DNA from: Chamaecrista fasciculata
Taxonomy: Eukaryota; Streptophyta; Magnoliopsida; Fabales; Fabaceae
Reading direction: 5' to 3'
NCBI GenBank assembly: GCA_003254925.1
Contig: QANZ01017106.1
Location: 441,300-505,299, forward strand
Length of the DNA: 64,000 nucleotides
Made by a program: the position numbers and the translations under genes. How positions within the stretch are numbered: the stretch's first letter is position 1; each line of letters opens with the position of its first letter. A model generated the notes under the pieces. The model ran no database searches. It saw nothing but the letters and a program-made list of their open reading frames with translations, and was not told where the DNA came from. This document shows, one piece after another, positions 52,248-62,719 of the stretch.

Positions 52248-53771
52248 ATGGCGGACGATGACCGGGTAGCCGCACTTTCCGCTCAGCTGGAAAAGTTAGT
52301 TGACTTGTTTGATCGACGGGAGGCTGAACACTGTAAGCGAATGGATCGTTTCGAACATTCTTTGGAGTCGGTCACCAGAACGATGAGCTCCTTCTCGACG
52401 AATATGGAAAAGATGAAGATGTCGATTGTCCCTGATTCTCTGGTTGCGAATCCGACCTCTCGTACTCTGGCGGAATCGTCGGCAACGATCACGCCTCCAC
52501 CTCAAACACACCATCAGTACCAACCCCTTCAGACAAAAAACGTCAAGCTAGATTTTCCTCGTTTTGATGGCACCGAACCCTTAGATTGGATATTCAAGGC
52601 TGAGCAGTTTTTTCAATACTATACTACCCCAGATGACCAACGGATGACGATAGCTGCCGTCAATATGGATGGCGCCGCTGTTCCGTGGTTCCAGATGATG
52701 CGCAAGAAAAACGAGATACCTACCTGGCAATCCTTGACATTAGCCATCGAAGCAGAGTTTGGTCCTTCACCGTTTGAAGCTCCTCGAGCCAAATTATTCA
52801 AGTTGTATCAAGTGGCCTCAGTGAAAGAATATCATCGCGAGTTTGTGATGCTCGAAAATCGCGCGGAAGGCCTCTCCGATGATGCTGTTCTTGATTGTTT
52901 CATCAGTGGGCTCAAACCCGACATTCGGCGTGAAGTCCTAGCACATTCACCACTCACGCTGGTAAAAGCTGTAGCTCTGGCCAAGTTGCACGACGAGAAA
53001 GGTGGTTGGGGACTTGGACCACCTCGCGCACGGCAGGCTCCACCGGCGTATTCTGCAGCTGTGCCACTATTACCGGCACCGCCTTCGAATCCTCCATCAC
53101 GGACACCGCCGCCTCGTTCTTCGCTGCCGGCATTATTGCCTACGCCGAAGACGGCTCCCTTCAATCCAGTGAAAAAGATGACCGCTGCGGAAATGCAGTT
53201 ACGGCGTGAAAAGGGTTTATGCTATACGTGTGATGAAAAATTTTCGCTCTCTCATCGTTGCCCTAATAAACACTATTATGTGCTGCAAATGGATGATCCA
53301 GAGGCGGAAGGAATCGATTTCCCTACCCCAGCAACTGAGGATGCTGTTGAAACGCCTGCCAAAACCTTGACGGAGCATCATTTATCCTTCAATGCTTTGA
53401 GCGGGGAAGTCTCTACCGGTACTATCCGTTTTATCGGAACCATCGCAGGCCAACAGGTTCAAGTTCTGCTCGACGGCGGCAGCTCCGACACCTTCATCCA
53501 ACCTCGGCTAGTGAAATCGTTACGCCTTCCGGTGGAACCAGCACCACCGTTTCGCGTGCTCGTCGGCAATGGCCATTACCTGCACGGCAATTCTCGGGTC
53601 CAGGGGCTCGAGTTGGTTATTCAGGGGATCCGAATTCCATTAACGGCCCATGTGCTCCCAGTGACTGGGTCCGACTTGGTTCTTGGGGCTACGGGTTGGC
53701 CACTCTTGGCCCACATATCGCGGACTACAGTACGAGCACCATCAAATTTTACATGCAAGGCCGATTTGTGA
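52248..53771 (+). CDS. gag: gypsy gag-protease ORF
   Basis: 507 codons from the ATG at 52248 (MADDDRVAALSAQLEKL); the frame extends upstream only through a TTG. Order: an N-terminal coiled coil, the retrotransposon gag domain (LDFPRFDGTEPLDWIFKAEQ, about residues 103-122, to about residue 240), a proline-rich linker, a CCHC zinc knuckle (CYTCDEKFSLSHRC, about 53221-53262) and an aspartic protease with the active site LLDGGSSDTF (about 53467). The frame ends at 53771 while the reverse transcriptase frame is already open in the -1 register from about 53696. Gag packages the RNA into particles and the protease cuts the polyprotein. Confidence 0.9.
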   Translation: MADDDRVAALSAQLEKLVDLFDRREAEHCKRMDRFEHSLESVTRTMSSFSTNMEKMKMSIVPDSLVANPTSRTLAESSATITPPPQTHHQYQPLQTKNVKLDFPRFDGTEPLDWIFKAEQFFQYYTTPDDQRMTIAAVNMDGAAVPWFQMMRKKNEIPTWQSLTLAIEAEFGPSPFEAPRAKLFKLYQVASVKEYHREFVMLENRAEGLSDDAVLDCFISGLKPDIRREVLAHSPLTLVKAVALAKLHDEKGGWGLGPPRARQAPPAYSAAVPLLPAPPSNPPSRTPPPRSSLPALLPTPKTAPFNPVKKMTAAEMQLRREKGLCYTCDEKFSLSHRCPNKHYYVLQMDDPEAEGIDFPTPATEDAVETPAKTLTEHHLSFNALSGEVSTGTIRFIGTIAGQQVQVLLDGGSSDTFIQPRLVKSLRLPVEPAPPFRVLVGNGHYLHGNSRVQGLELVIQGIRIPLTAHVLPVTGSDLVLGATGWPLLAHISRTTVRAPSNFTCKADL

Positions 53772-56100
53772 CTTTGGTTGGAGATAAACGAGCTCAAGCC
53801 CATGAAGCCGAATTTCACCATCTCAAACGAATCCACGCCACTCACTCTGTTGCTGAGATGTACACAGTTCAATGGGCTGCAATACCTGGACCCACTTCTC
53901 CTCTTGAAGCCTTACCCGTCAACACACCTCCAGATTTACAAGCACTCTTATCCTCTTTTGCCCATGTTTTCGACAAACCAAAAGGCTTACCACCACAGCG
54001 TCACCTGGATCACCGGATTCTCCTTCCGGCAGGTACACCACCGGTCCGTGTTCGACCATACCGGTATCCTTTTGCCAAAAAGGACGCAATTGAGGCTATT
54101 GTTCAAGAGATGCTCACGGATGGTATAATCCAGCCCAGCTCGAGTCCCTTCTCTGCTCCGGTCATCCTCGTCAAGAAGAAAGACGGCACATGGCGATTTT
54201 GTACCGACTACCGCGCTCTCAATGCCGTCACGATTAAGGACAGTTTTCCGATTCCCACCGTTGATGAACTATTGGATGAGCTTAACGGCGCCGTGTTCTT
54301 TTCTAAACTTGACCTCCGCTCCGGATATCATCAGATTTTGGTCCATCCCGACGACCGGTATAAGACGGCGTTCCGTACTCATCAGGGACAGTATGAATGG
54401 CTCGTCATGCCGTTCGGGTTGACCAACGCTCCGGCCACGTTTCAAGCGTTGATGAACTCCATTTTTCAACCTCTGTTACGCAAACATGTTCTCGTCTTCT
54501 TCGACGATATACTTGTTTACAGCGCGACTTGGGCTCAACACTTGGACCATTTGCGTAATGTTCTCACCATTCTGGCCCAACATCAACTTCATGCCAAGTT
54601 GACTAAATGTTCATTTGGGCAGCGGCGAATTGACTATCTGGGCCATATAGTATCTGCTGCTGGAGTTGTTATGGACCCTACTAAAGTTTCGGCCATTTTG
54701 GAGTGGCCCATACCAACCACACTCAAACATCTACGTGGCTTTTTGGGTCTTACAGGCTACTATCGCCATTTTATTCGTAACTATTCTATGATAGCAGGCC
54801 CATTAACTGATCTTCTCAAAAAAGAGGCGTTTCATTGGTCACCAGCAGCCACTCAAGCTTTTAACGCCTTGAAACACAGTGTCACGACGGCACCGGTGCT
54901 AGTTTTGCCGGACTTCTCAAAGGTCTTCTATGTGGATACCGACGCGTCTGGAGTGGGGATTGGCGCAGTCTTGAGTCAAGACAACCATCCCATTGCATTC
55001 TTCTCAAAGAAGATTTCTGATCGAGCTCAGAAACGTTCGGCGTATGCGCGCGAGATGTTAGCGATAACGGAGGCGGTGGCAAAATTCCGCCATTATCTTT
55101 TCGGCCATTACTTTGTTATTCGTACAGACCAGCGTAGCTTGCACCATTTAAATCATCAAACAATTCAAACCCCTGACCAAGAGGAATGGCTGCCTAAACT
55201 GATGGGTTTCCGATTTTCCATTGAATATAAGCCAGGCAAGACGAATGTGGTCGCCGACGCTCTCTCGCGATCATTCCACATGGCCCTGTCTAGTCCGGTA
55301 TTTGACATCCTGACCGCGATCAAAACCGCTGTCATGGCTGATCCGGAACTCGCCGCGATATTCTCAGCTTGCACGACCCAGCCCCTCACGGTACCCCAGT
55401 ACTCCGTTCGCGACGGCGTTCTTCTCCGTAACGGCAGAGTGGTCGTTCCCAAAGGCGCTACAGACATTCAACAGCAGATTTTGCAAGAATATCATTCGTC
55501 TCCCATGGGAGGGCATGCTGGAACATACCGAACGTTTCGCCGAATCGCTGCCGTGTTTTACTGGGCCACCATGCGTGCCGATATTCAGAGCTTTGTGCAG
55601 GGGTGTGCCGTCTGCCAACAGGCAAAACATTCTCAACTGCAGCCTGCGGGATTACTACAACCGCTGCCGATTCCACAACGTATTTGGGAGGATGTCTCGA
55701 TGGACTTCATCACCGGCCTTCCCTCATCCCACGGGTTCCAAGTTATCATGGTCGTCGTTGACCGATTGTCCAAGTACGCACACTTTGGGGCTCTCAAAGC
55801 AGGATTTACGAGTGGGCAAGTCGCTGAGCGCTTCTTTGAAACCGTGGTGAAGCATCACGGATTACCGGCCACTATCGTCTCCGACAGGGACAAGGTCTTT
55901 ACGAGTTCCTTCTGGCGTGCATTGTTCCGATTACAGGGCACCACATTAAAGTTCAGTTCGGCGTATCATCCCCAAACTGATGGACAATCCGAAGCGGTAA
56001 ACAAATGTTTGGAAATGTATTTACGTTGCTTTGTTTATGACAACCCCCGACTCTGGTTTCGATTTTTGGGCTGGGCAGAGTATTGGTATAATACTGTCAC

Positions 56101-58182
56101 TGTTGGGAATTGTAGGCGCCTAACGCAGCGGAAGCAAAAATAAAATTAAAATAAAACACGCTAGGTCCTAAAATTCCCGAACGGATCCGCTAGTAGAATT
56201 TAAAACTTTTATAGATAGTGGTATACCTCACGAGTTTCAATCCTCTGGTTGTACAAGGCGTGTCCAAGGAGCCCACTCCCAGCGTTCTCCCTCTGCCAGT
56301 AATCCACACGAACAGTTTCTTCGGGCACCAAGGTGCTAGCCTTCAGTTCTTTTCTCCAAAAGAACTAGGGACCAATCTACAGTGTGTTTGAACTCAAGAA
56401 CTCCTTCTTGATTCAAACTCCAAAAGGTGGCGCATGAGAATTCCCCACAAGAACTCTTCTTGTTTTTCCTTCTCTCACAAACCCTAATTTGGCAACCACA
56501 AATCGAATTGCCTAACTCTTAGGCCAACTCGATTTTCCCCTCTCAACTCTTGAGAACCAAATTTTTCCTCACTTGGAAGCTAGGGTTTTTGAAGGAGGCG
56601 AATTTTCTATCTCTCTCAACTAGGAGGATGAAAATTGCACAAATGAATTCTCTCATGGTGGCTTAACCTAGGCGCCTAGCCCTAGGGTTTTTATAATTAT
56701 TTTTAGAGCATTATTATAATTCTAAATTATAATAATAATGGCTTTCATGAATTGAATTTTAAATTATAATATTACCATAATATTAAATTTAAATTCAAAT
56801 CATAATCTTAGAGAATCAAAATGAGAGATCAAATCTCCCATGGGACCCACCTAAGATGTGCCATATGCCTCTAAAATTTCTTTGGAATTTTATAAATCAA
56901 AAACCTTCCTTAACTCTTAAGAAAGCATGACTCACCAAAGATCCTCTTTTGAATTCAAATCTTTTGATATCTCTATCAAATCTTTTGAATTCAAATTATT
57001 ATTTAAATTAATAAAACAATTTTATTAACCTAAATATCATAAAAGAGGCGCCACCCTCATGCCAATATTAGGGAATTTTATAATTCAATAATTTCCTAAC
57101 TTTTAGGAACCTTATCTGAATTATTTTTCCTTAATATTTTAATTGTAAATAATTAATCCAAATTAATTATTTAACAATTATTATATTTAAATTTGTCTCA
57201 CAAATTTAAATACTTCACAACTGTAGATCAATTAAGACAAGACATAATGTCCCAGACATTTCCTCTTTGTCTTAAATCGTGCCACCGGAGTGACCCACGA
57301 ATTAACCCTAATTCGTGTCCCTTTTGAACGGTGTCCTGTTCCTGCTCGTGTGTGACCCAGCAGGCCCCACGTGAAGTTGGCAGTAGGTCATCTCCATGAC
57401 CTACAAGTCGTGAGCGGACTCTAGCAAGCCATCACGACTACCCAAAACACGTGAGTTATCGGTTTTTACCAAAACCGACTTAACCTTAGTACCTCCATGG
57501 CACCGACCCTATTGTTCTGCGATATCTTGGTCATGGACCAGGCACGGGAAAGTCACCCATGATCCAAACCTTTACTTTCTCGATCTCCTTGAGTAAGTCC
57601 CAATATCTAGCATGGCCATGCATTTCCTGGACAGACTCATCGAGGGCGCCAGTAAGATATCTCCCAATTTAATGGGGAACAAAATCCCAATTTTGGTCAG
57701 TCCACATTCCTCAGCACGGCAATCAACCAAACCCGTACTTAGCCCTTATGACTACCCTGTTACGGGCAGCGTTAGACTAAGCCAAAGTCTGACAACTGCA
57801 ACGCCGGAATAATGATGACCTCAGGTCTAAGGCGTCGTGACAGGTGTACAAGAGAGGCAAGCTGATGACTAAACCCATGCAGGACTCTCCGGGTCAGTCC
57901 AGCAACTCGTAACCCCCTAACGTAATTGCACCATGACTCTCGTCCCAGCATCTAGTGCGTGCATCTCATGCACCGAGGTCATGCTGGTCTTAGTTCATTT
58001 CAAGTTCCCACTTGAATGAGCGACCAGGGACAGTTTAGATTAATTATCTCATAATTAATCACGGACTGTTATCATAGTAAACATGCTAATAATATGATAA
58101 CCATTAATTTATCTCCATAAATTAATTGATATGTTCTCAACATATCTATAAAATGATTGGCCCTAGGGCACAATCTCCAACA
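56101..58182 (-). mobile_element. solo LTR, Ty1/copia type, inserted in the gypsy integrase
   Basis: 2082 bp bounded by TGTTGGGAATTG and CACAATCTCCAACA (TGTTGG...CCAACA), with the exact 5-bp duplication GTCAC on both sides (56096-56100 and 58183-58187). Read on the minus strand it opens TGTTGGAGATTGTGCCCTAG and closes GGCGCCTACAATTCCCAACA, a typical long copia LTR. The opening occurs only once and there is no RT, integrase or gag ORF, so it is a solo LTR left by recombination between two LTRs, not a full element. Its length resembles the long LTRs of the BARE/Angela group; that lineage is an inference. Confidence 0.88.
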
Positions 58183-58830
58183 GTCACCCATACTTCCACT
58201 GGCATTACTCCTTTCCAGGCGGTGTATGGACGCGAACCTCCCACGATTTTGCGCTATTCTCCATCGTCCACAGATCCTCCAGATGTCCGTGCACAGCTTC
58301 AAGAGCGCGATGCTCTTTTGGATCGGCTTAAGAACCAATTTCAGAAAGCTCAAATTCGTATGAAGAAGTTCGCTGACCACCATCGCCGGGAAGTGGAATT
58401 TGCTGTAGATGATTTGGTCTACGTGAGGTTGCAGCCATACCGCCAACATTCCGTCGCGATGCGTCGTAATCAGAAGCTCGGACTTCGTTATTTCGGGCCA
58501 TTTGCGATTAAAGAACGCATTGGGGAGGTTGCCTATCGTTATCAGTTACCCTCGACAGCTCGTATCCATGATGTCTTCCACGTTTCTCAATTGAAACGCT
58601 GCAAGGGTGATTCCACCGATCCTTACTTGCCTCTTCCATTGCTCACCAATGAGGTTGGCCCGATTCTCTCCCCACGTTCCATCCTTTCGACGAGAACGGT
58701 TTTGGTCGGCAACTCGGAGGAACATCAGGTCCTTGTGGATTGGGACAGTGGAGCACCACCCACCTGGGAACCTCTTGCTGATTTTCGTACTAGTTATCCA
58801 AATTTTGACCTTGAGGGCAAGGTCAATGTT

Positions 58831-58844
58831 AATGGAGGGGGTAA
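58831..58844 (+). other. polypurine tract of gypsy element
   Basis: AATGGAGGGGGTAA directly precedes the 3' LTR and is the plus-strand priming site. It lies within the pol reading frame (NGGGN). Confidence 0.75.
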
Positions 58845-59268
58845 TGTGACACACCGTTCCACAATTGGACCACATCAGCAGCAACAAGCACAGTCAGCAT
58901 CACATCTGGATGGGGAAGGCAGGGGACAGCTGGCTACGGATGAAGAGAGCGTGCAGAATCAACCAATACGTCGAAGCGTGAGAATGCGAAGGCCCACATG
59001 GAGGCTTGCAGGGAATTGATTAGTAACGGATTGGCAGGCTAGTGGGAGTGTGAAGAATTTGATTACGAATCCTCCTCCTGTCATTCTCTATCTCTCTTTC
59101 TCTCTCTCTTTCTCTGTTCTTCTTCTTCCCTGAATTTCTGTACTGGACTCTGTTATTCTCTGCTTTTGTTTCTTATGTATTAGGCCTTGAGACTGTGGAC
59201 TCTTGATATTTTCAGTGAATTACATTTTATCTCTCGAATATTTGTGTCATTGTTATTTTAACATAACA
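58845..59268 (+). repeat. 3' LTR of gypsy element
   Basis: 424 bp, 422 of 424 identical to the 5' LTR by direct reading. Its first 175 bp also code for the last 58 residues of pol, ending RRSVRMRRPTWRLAGN. Confidence 0.95.
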
Positions 59269-59273
59269 GTTGA

Positions 59274-60370
59274 CCAAATTAACAACTAACAACAACACAG
59301 AAAATTCATGCATGCGACCAACATTGTGTCACATCCGTTGATTACACGACATTAATTGGAGATTATGATAAATCACAGGCAGATTGTTCTGGAATTTTTT
59401 TGGGGGGTCTGAGATTGGTCTGGATTTTATTTCGCCAAGTCAAATTCCTAACTTTCATAAACGTTACATGATACATATTTCCTTTAAAATGTTCTAAAAA
59501 GTATTAGTTTTATTATTAAAAAAAAAGACAATTCACATATATATGAACACGCATATTTTTGTTTCAAAAATAGAATAAAATAAAATAAAACTTATTACTA
59601 GTAAAAGTGCATTTAACGATTATAGTATATATTCTTGTTGATATTTGTGATAAAGTTGATAAAAAATGGACAAAATGAAAAACCATCTCAAATTCAATTA
59701 ATGACGAAAAAGGACATATTTGTCAAGTCCATGTTGCTAGCTAGCTATTTGGTTAATATTTGAAAAGTTGGCTTAATTAAATAAAGGAAAGGTGTTTAGG
59801 TAGTTGGCATTAAAATATATAGAGGTGTGTGGTAAGCTTGAATATATAATTAATGGAGCTAAGTACTTAATCTGCACGAATTATCATTAATTATATATAT
59901 ATTCAACAGGCAAATTGATTAACGTGTTTCCTGAACTTAGGCACCCATGGTTTCACTTTCACATACGAATCCCGTGCTTAATTTCAACAGCTATATAGTT
60001 ATATTAGAATTAGAATGGGACGCATGGGTCTCATTTGAATATTAATTGCCTTTGTTGCCTTTTTAATCTTTTAAATTCCATTCGAATGAATAAATAAATC
60101 CAAGTTAATTTGTCAACTCTTATTGGAAACTAATATCCATTTTTATCATATTGTAAAATTTAAAAATGTAAGAAATATTTGTAATTTTGTTAAAGCGATC
60201 AACATACATATCCAAAAGTTCACTCTATAAGTTTTTTTTTTTATGTTTTAATTCAATTAATTCTAATTGATGTTCTATTTCATGGTCCAATTTCAGTTTC
60301 ATTTTCCTACTCATTAACCTACATTATGTGTATTCAATTCTCCATTTGTAACTTGTGTCACCATTGATGG
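59274..60370. other. AT-rich intergenic DNA
   Basis: No ORF or element end recognised. The sequence continues the pre-insertion DNA left of 51793. Confidence 0.5.
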
Positions 60371-60390
60371 AGTGGTGCCCTCAAGGTTGC

Positions 60391-60541
60391 TATAAATCTG
60401 AGTCCCTAGACCTTGTTTCTCATCACCTAAAACAAACACCATCAGATTATATAAGAAACCAAAAGCTAGAAGTACTCATATTCTAGTTCTTATTTTAGTT
60501 ATAGCGTTCTTGAGATTTCTATTCTAAGGCAATGGCTAGAG
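60391..60541 (+). other. possible promoter and first exon of an unidentified gene
   Basis: TATAAAT at 60391 is followed about 35 bp later by a CA-rich leader (CATCACCTAAAACAAACACC), then an ATG at 60532 in the context AAGGCAATGGCTAGAG, and at once a GTATGT donor (60542). This is a neat TATA, leader, short first exon (Met-Ala-Arg) and donor. I find no convincing second exon in the remaining 3.4 kb. It could be a gene disrupted by the TIR elements downstream or chance. Confidence 0.25.
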
Positions 60542-60599
60542 GTATGTTCCGCACTTATATTCTTATTTTAGATGAACAAATGTATGTTTATCTATTAAT

Positions 60600-61375
60600 T
60601 TTCTAACACACTCAAATTAATTTCCAAATTCACTTAATTATTTTAATGGTTAGCAATAATTCATATAGCTAAATTATATAGAAATATTCAATAATGAAGG
60701 AGCATAGTTTAATGTTTAATATCAAAACTTAAAATTAGGGAAAAAAAAGAAGAAATATTGAGATCCAGACAAATTATTTTTCACGTGTGATCCAAGAAGT
60801 TGATGGTCATATATAGACACTAATAATAGAGAGAAATAGATTTGGGGGGCGTTGAATAGGGAAAAGAACAAAGAAAAAAGAGCCGTTGGATGAAGATGAT
60901 GATTGATGAATCGGAGGGTGAATATGAGATGTGTTTGTTAAGAGCGAGACACGTTATCATTGGGGAATTATACAATACAATGATCAAAGACAGACAAAAA
61001 AGCGCAGGCCAATAACCGAGAGTATTTTGTTTGTGTGTGTTGTTGCGCTGGCTTCGTATTTTCCAAGATTGATAATTTATTACTTAATTAATTAATTAAT
61101 TATTAATTATTGTTTTATTGTAGAGTAGTTTTCTTCCTTTTGTTTTGGTATTTATGACATCTCCTACGTCTAACCTGTCGGTCATCGTTACGTTACGTCT
61201 CAAAGAGCCTCCAATCATTCAGGGTTCGTTAGTGCTAGCGACGGCTATTAAACACTAATATCTTCACTTTCTTTTTCTATTTATAACTTGAATGAAAAAT
61301 ATTATAAATCATTTATCAATATTGTTTAACAAGAGATGAGTATATGCTTTTTCAAAAAGAAAAAGTTCTAAGAAT
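60600..61375. other. intergenic
   Basis: No element or gene recognised. Short (TTAA) tandem run near 61080-61105. Confidence 0.4.
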
Positions 61376-61384
61376 ACTTTTAAC

Positions 61385-61890
61385 TAGGGTTGATAATTTG
61401 GGAGGGTATCTAGAATACTTATTCAAATTCACTCGTAAAAAATACTTGATACCTGTCAGATATTGAATATTGGATAAGGTACGGGTAATGAAAAATAAAA
61501 ATTATTGAATATCGAGTGAATATGGATATTACTTCAACTATTTGGTATTTGTTCGAAATGAACGGATAGTTAAGGTACCCGGTATGCGATATCTTATAAT
61601 ATAAATATTTTATTATATTTTATACATTGTTTATAATATTTTTAATTTATTTTATTTTAATTAACGGATATTAGGTATCAGATATAAGATAAACCTGATT
61701 TTTGAATTAGGATATCCTATCCTATATCCATTACTTTCGGATATTTCAGATACTTAAGGTACTCATCGGGTACCGGATATGACATAGGGTATATATACAT
61801 TTACTAAACTATCAGATATAGATATTAGATAAGATGAACATATACAGATAGCGACAAAATGACTCGATACCCTACCTGTGGTTATCCTTA
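61385..61890. mobile_element. hAT-like MITE, exact 8-bp TSD
   Basis: It begins TAGGGTTGATAATTTGGG and ends GTGGTTATCCTTA. CTTTTAAC is duplicated exactly at both sides (61377-61384 and 61891-61898). The interior is built of repeated GATATTGGATA/GGTACGGGTA motifs. No transposase. A decayed relative lies at 22015-22236. Confidence 0.75.
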
Positions 61891-62176
61891 CTTTTAACCA
61901 AATTTCAAGTTAATACAAATGCTTAATTCAGTTTCATTATAACATTAATTTTTCAATTCACAAAATATTTTCGAGCTTGCAAGCGATTTAATTAATTGGT
62001 TTTTTTAATATAAGGGATGGGGGTGTATTTAAAATATTAATTACGTTTTGACAATCATATTTTGGTAATTTGTCTTTCCCCAAATCTCTCGTCAAAAGCA
62101 TTTCTCAAAAGAAAGAGTCGTAATTCAATTTTTTTAAAAATATATATTTAGCATATGAAACAGCACGCTGTACTTA

Positions 62177-62715
62177 GGCTCCGTTTGGTACCATTTGAGG
62201 TATGTAAAGGAAAGGGTTTTACAAGAGAAAAATTGTGAGGGAAAGGAAAAGTAGTTGAGGGAATGTAAAGTAGGTGAAAATTGAAAGCGTTTGGTATAAA
62301 AAGGTAGGGGAGAGAAAGTAAAATAGATATAGAAAAAAATGACAAAAATGCCCTTCCCACAACCACCACCAGACCACCGCCGTCCACGGTGGTCGGCGCC
62401 GCCGTGCACCGCCGTCCACGGTGGTCGGCGCCGCCGTACACCGCCGCCGCCGCCGTACACCGCCGCCGTTCACCATTTGGGGGAGGAGATGGGATGGGAG
62501 TGAGAGGGGCAAATTAGGAATTCTACCATAATTCCCTAGGTAGACTTTGATTACATCAGAAATGTGAAGTAAAGAAAAATGGCCTATGTAATGTAAAGCC
62601 CTTTACATTGTAATCCACTTTACATAGCTCAAATTACCATACCAAACACATGAAAATCTTGAAATTCATGTCCTTTTACATTGTAAAACCCATTTCATGG
62701 GTACCAAACGGACCC
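62177..62715. mobile_element. Tourist/PIF-Harbinger-like MITE (539 bp)
   Basis: Inverted ends GGCTCCGTTTGGTACC and GGTACCAAACGGACCC (15 of 16), with TTA duplicated on both sides (62174-62176 and 62716-62718). Inside, a GC-rich tandem of CACCGCCGTCCACGGTGGTC / GGCGCCGCCGT (about 62370-62470) stands out from the AT-rich rest. It causes the alternative-frame ORFs seen here. It shares subterminal sequence with 2379-3826. Confidence 0.8.
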
Positions 62716-62719
62716 TTAG

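Larger units (their letters stand above)
53696..59019 (+). pseudogene. pol: gypsy pol (RT, RNase H, integrase, chromodomain), split by insertion
   Basis: Two open parts: 53696-56100 and, after the inserted LTR and second target copy, 58188-59019. The first has no proper ATG; it lies in -1 frame to gag-protease. RT spans about 54040-54520 with the catalytic VLVFFDDILVYS at 54487-54522. RNase H starts at FYVDTDASGVGIGAVLS (about 54928). The integrase HHCC finger (H..H..CAVCQQ, 55492-55620) precedes the D,D-35-E core (SMDFITGLPSS, SDRDKVF, DGQSEAVNKC). The insertion falls shortly after the catalytic glutamate. The second part carries the integrase C-terminus (LVYVRLQPY, GPFAIKERIGEVAYRYQLP), then a chromodomain-like stretch (VLVDWDSG, PTWEPLADF). 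The frame crosses the 3' LTR border at 58845 and ends 58 codons inside it. Described as broken; not expected to be active. Confidence 0.9.
51798..59268 (+). mobile_element. Ty3/gypsy LTR retrotransposon, near-complete, with nested insertion
   Basis: Two 424-bp LTRs (51798-52221 and 58845-59268) begin TGTGACACACC and end ATAACA. They bound gag, protease, reverse transcriptase, RNase H and integrase, in the gypsy order with integrase last. GTTGA is duplicated exactly at both flanks (51793-51797 and 59269-59273). A chromodomain-like module follows integrase, pointing to the chromovirus branch. The reading frame is broken twice: a one-base offset near 53690 and a 2.1-kb solo-LTR insertion in integrase at 56101. 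Without the insertion and its second GTCAC copy the element would be about 5.4 kb. Coding sequence is much richer in GC than the flanking DNA. Confidence 0.95.

Noticed and set aside
53696-53698. Pol start codon at 53696
   Set aside because: The codon is TTG in the overlap with gag-protease. Pol has no own ATG; the apparent start reflects the frame offset.
58072-58887. Minus-strand ORFs over the gypsy pol C-terminus
   Set aside because: They are antisense shadows of integrase and chromodomain coding sequence.
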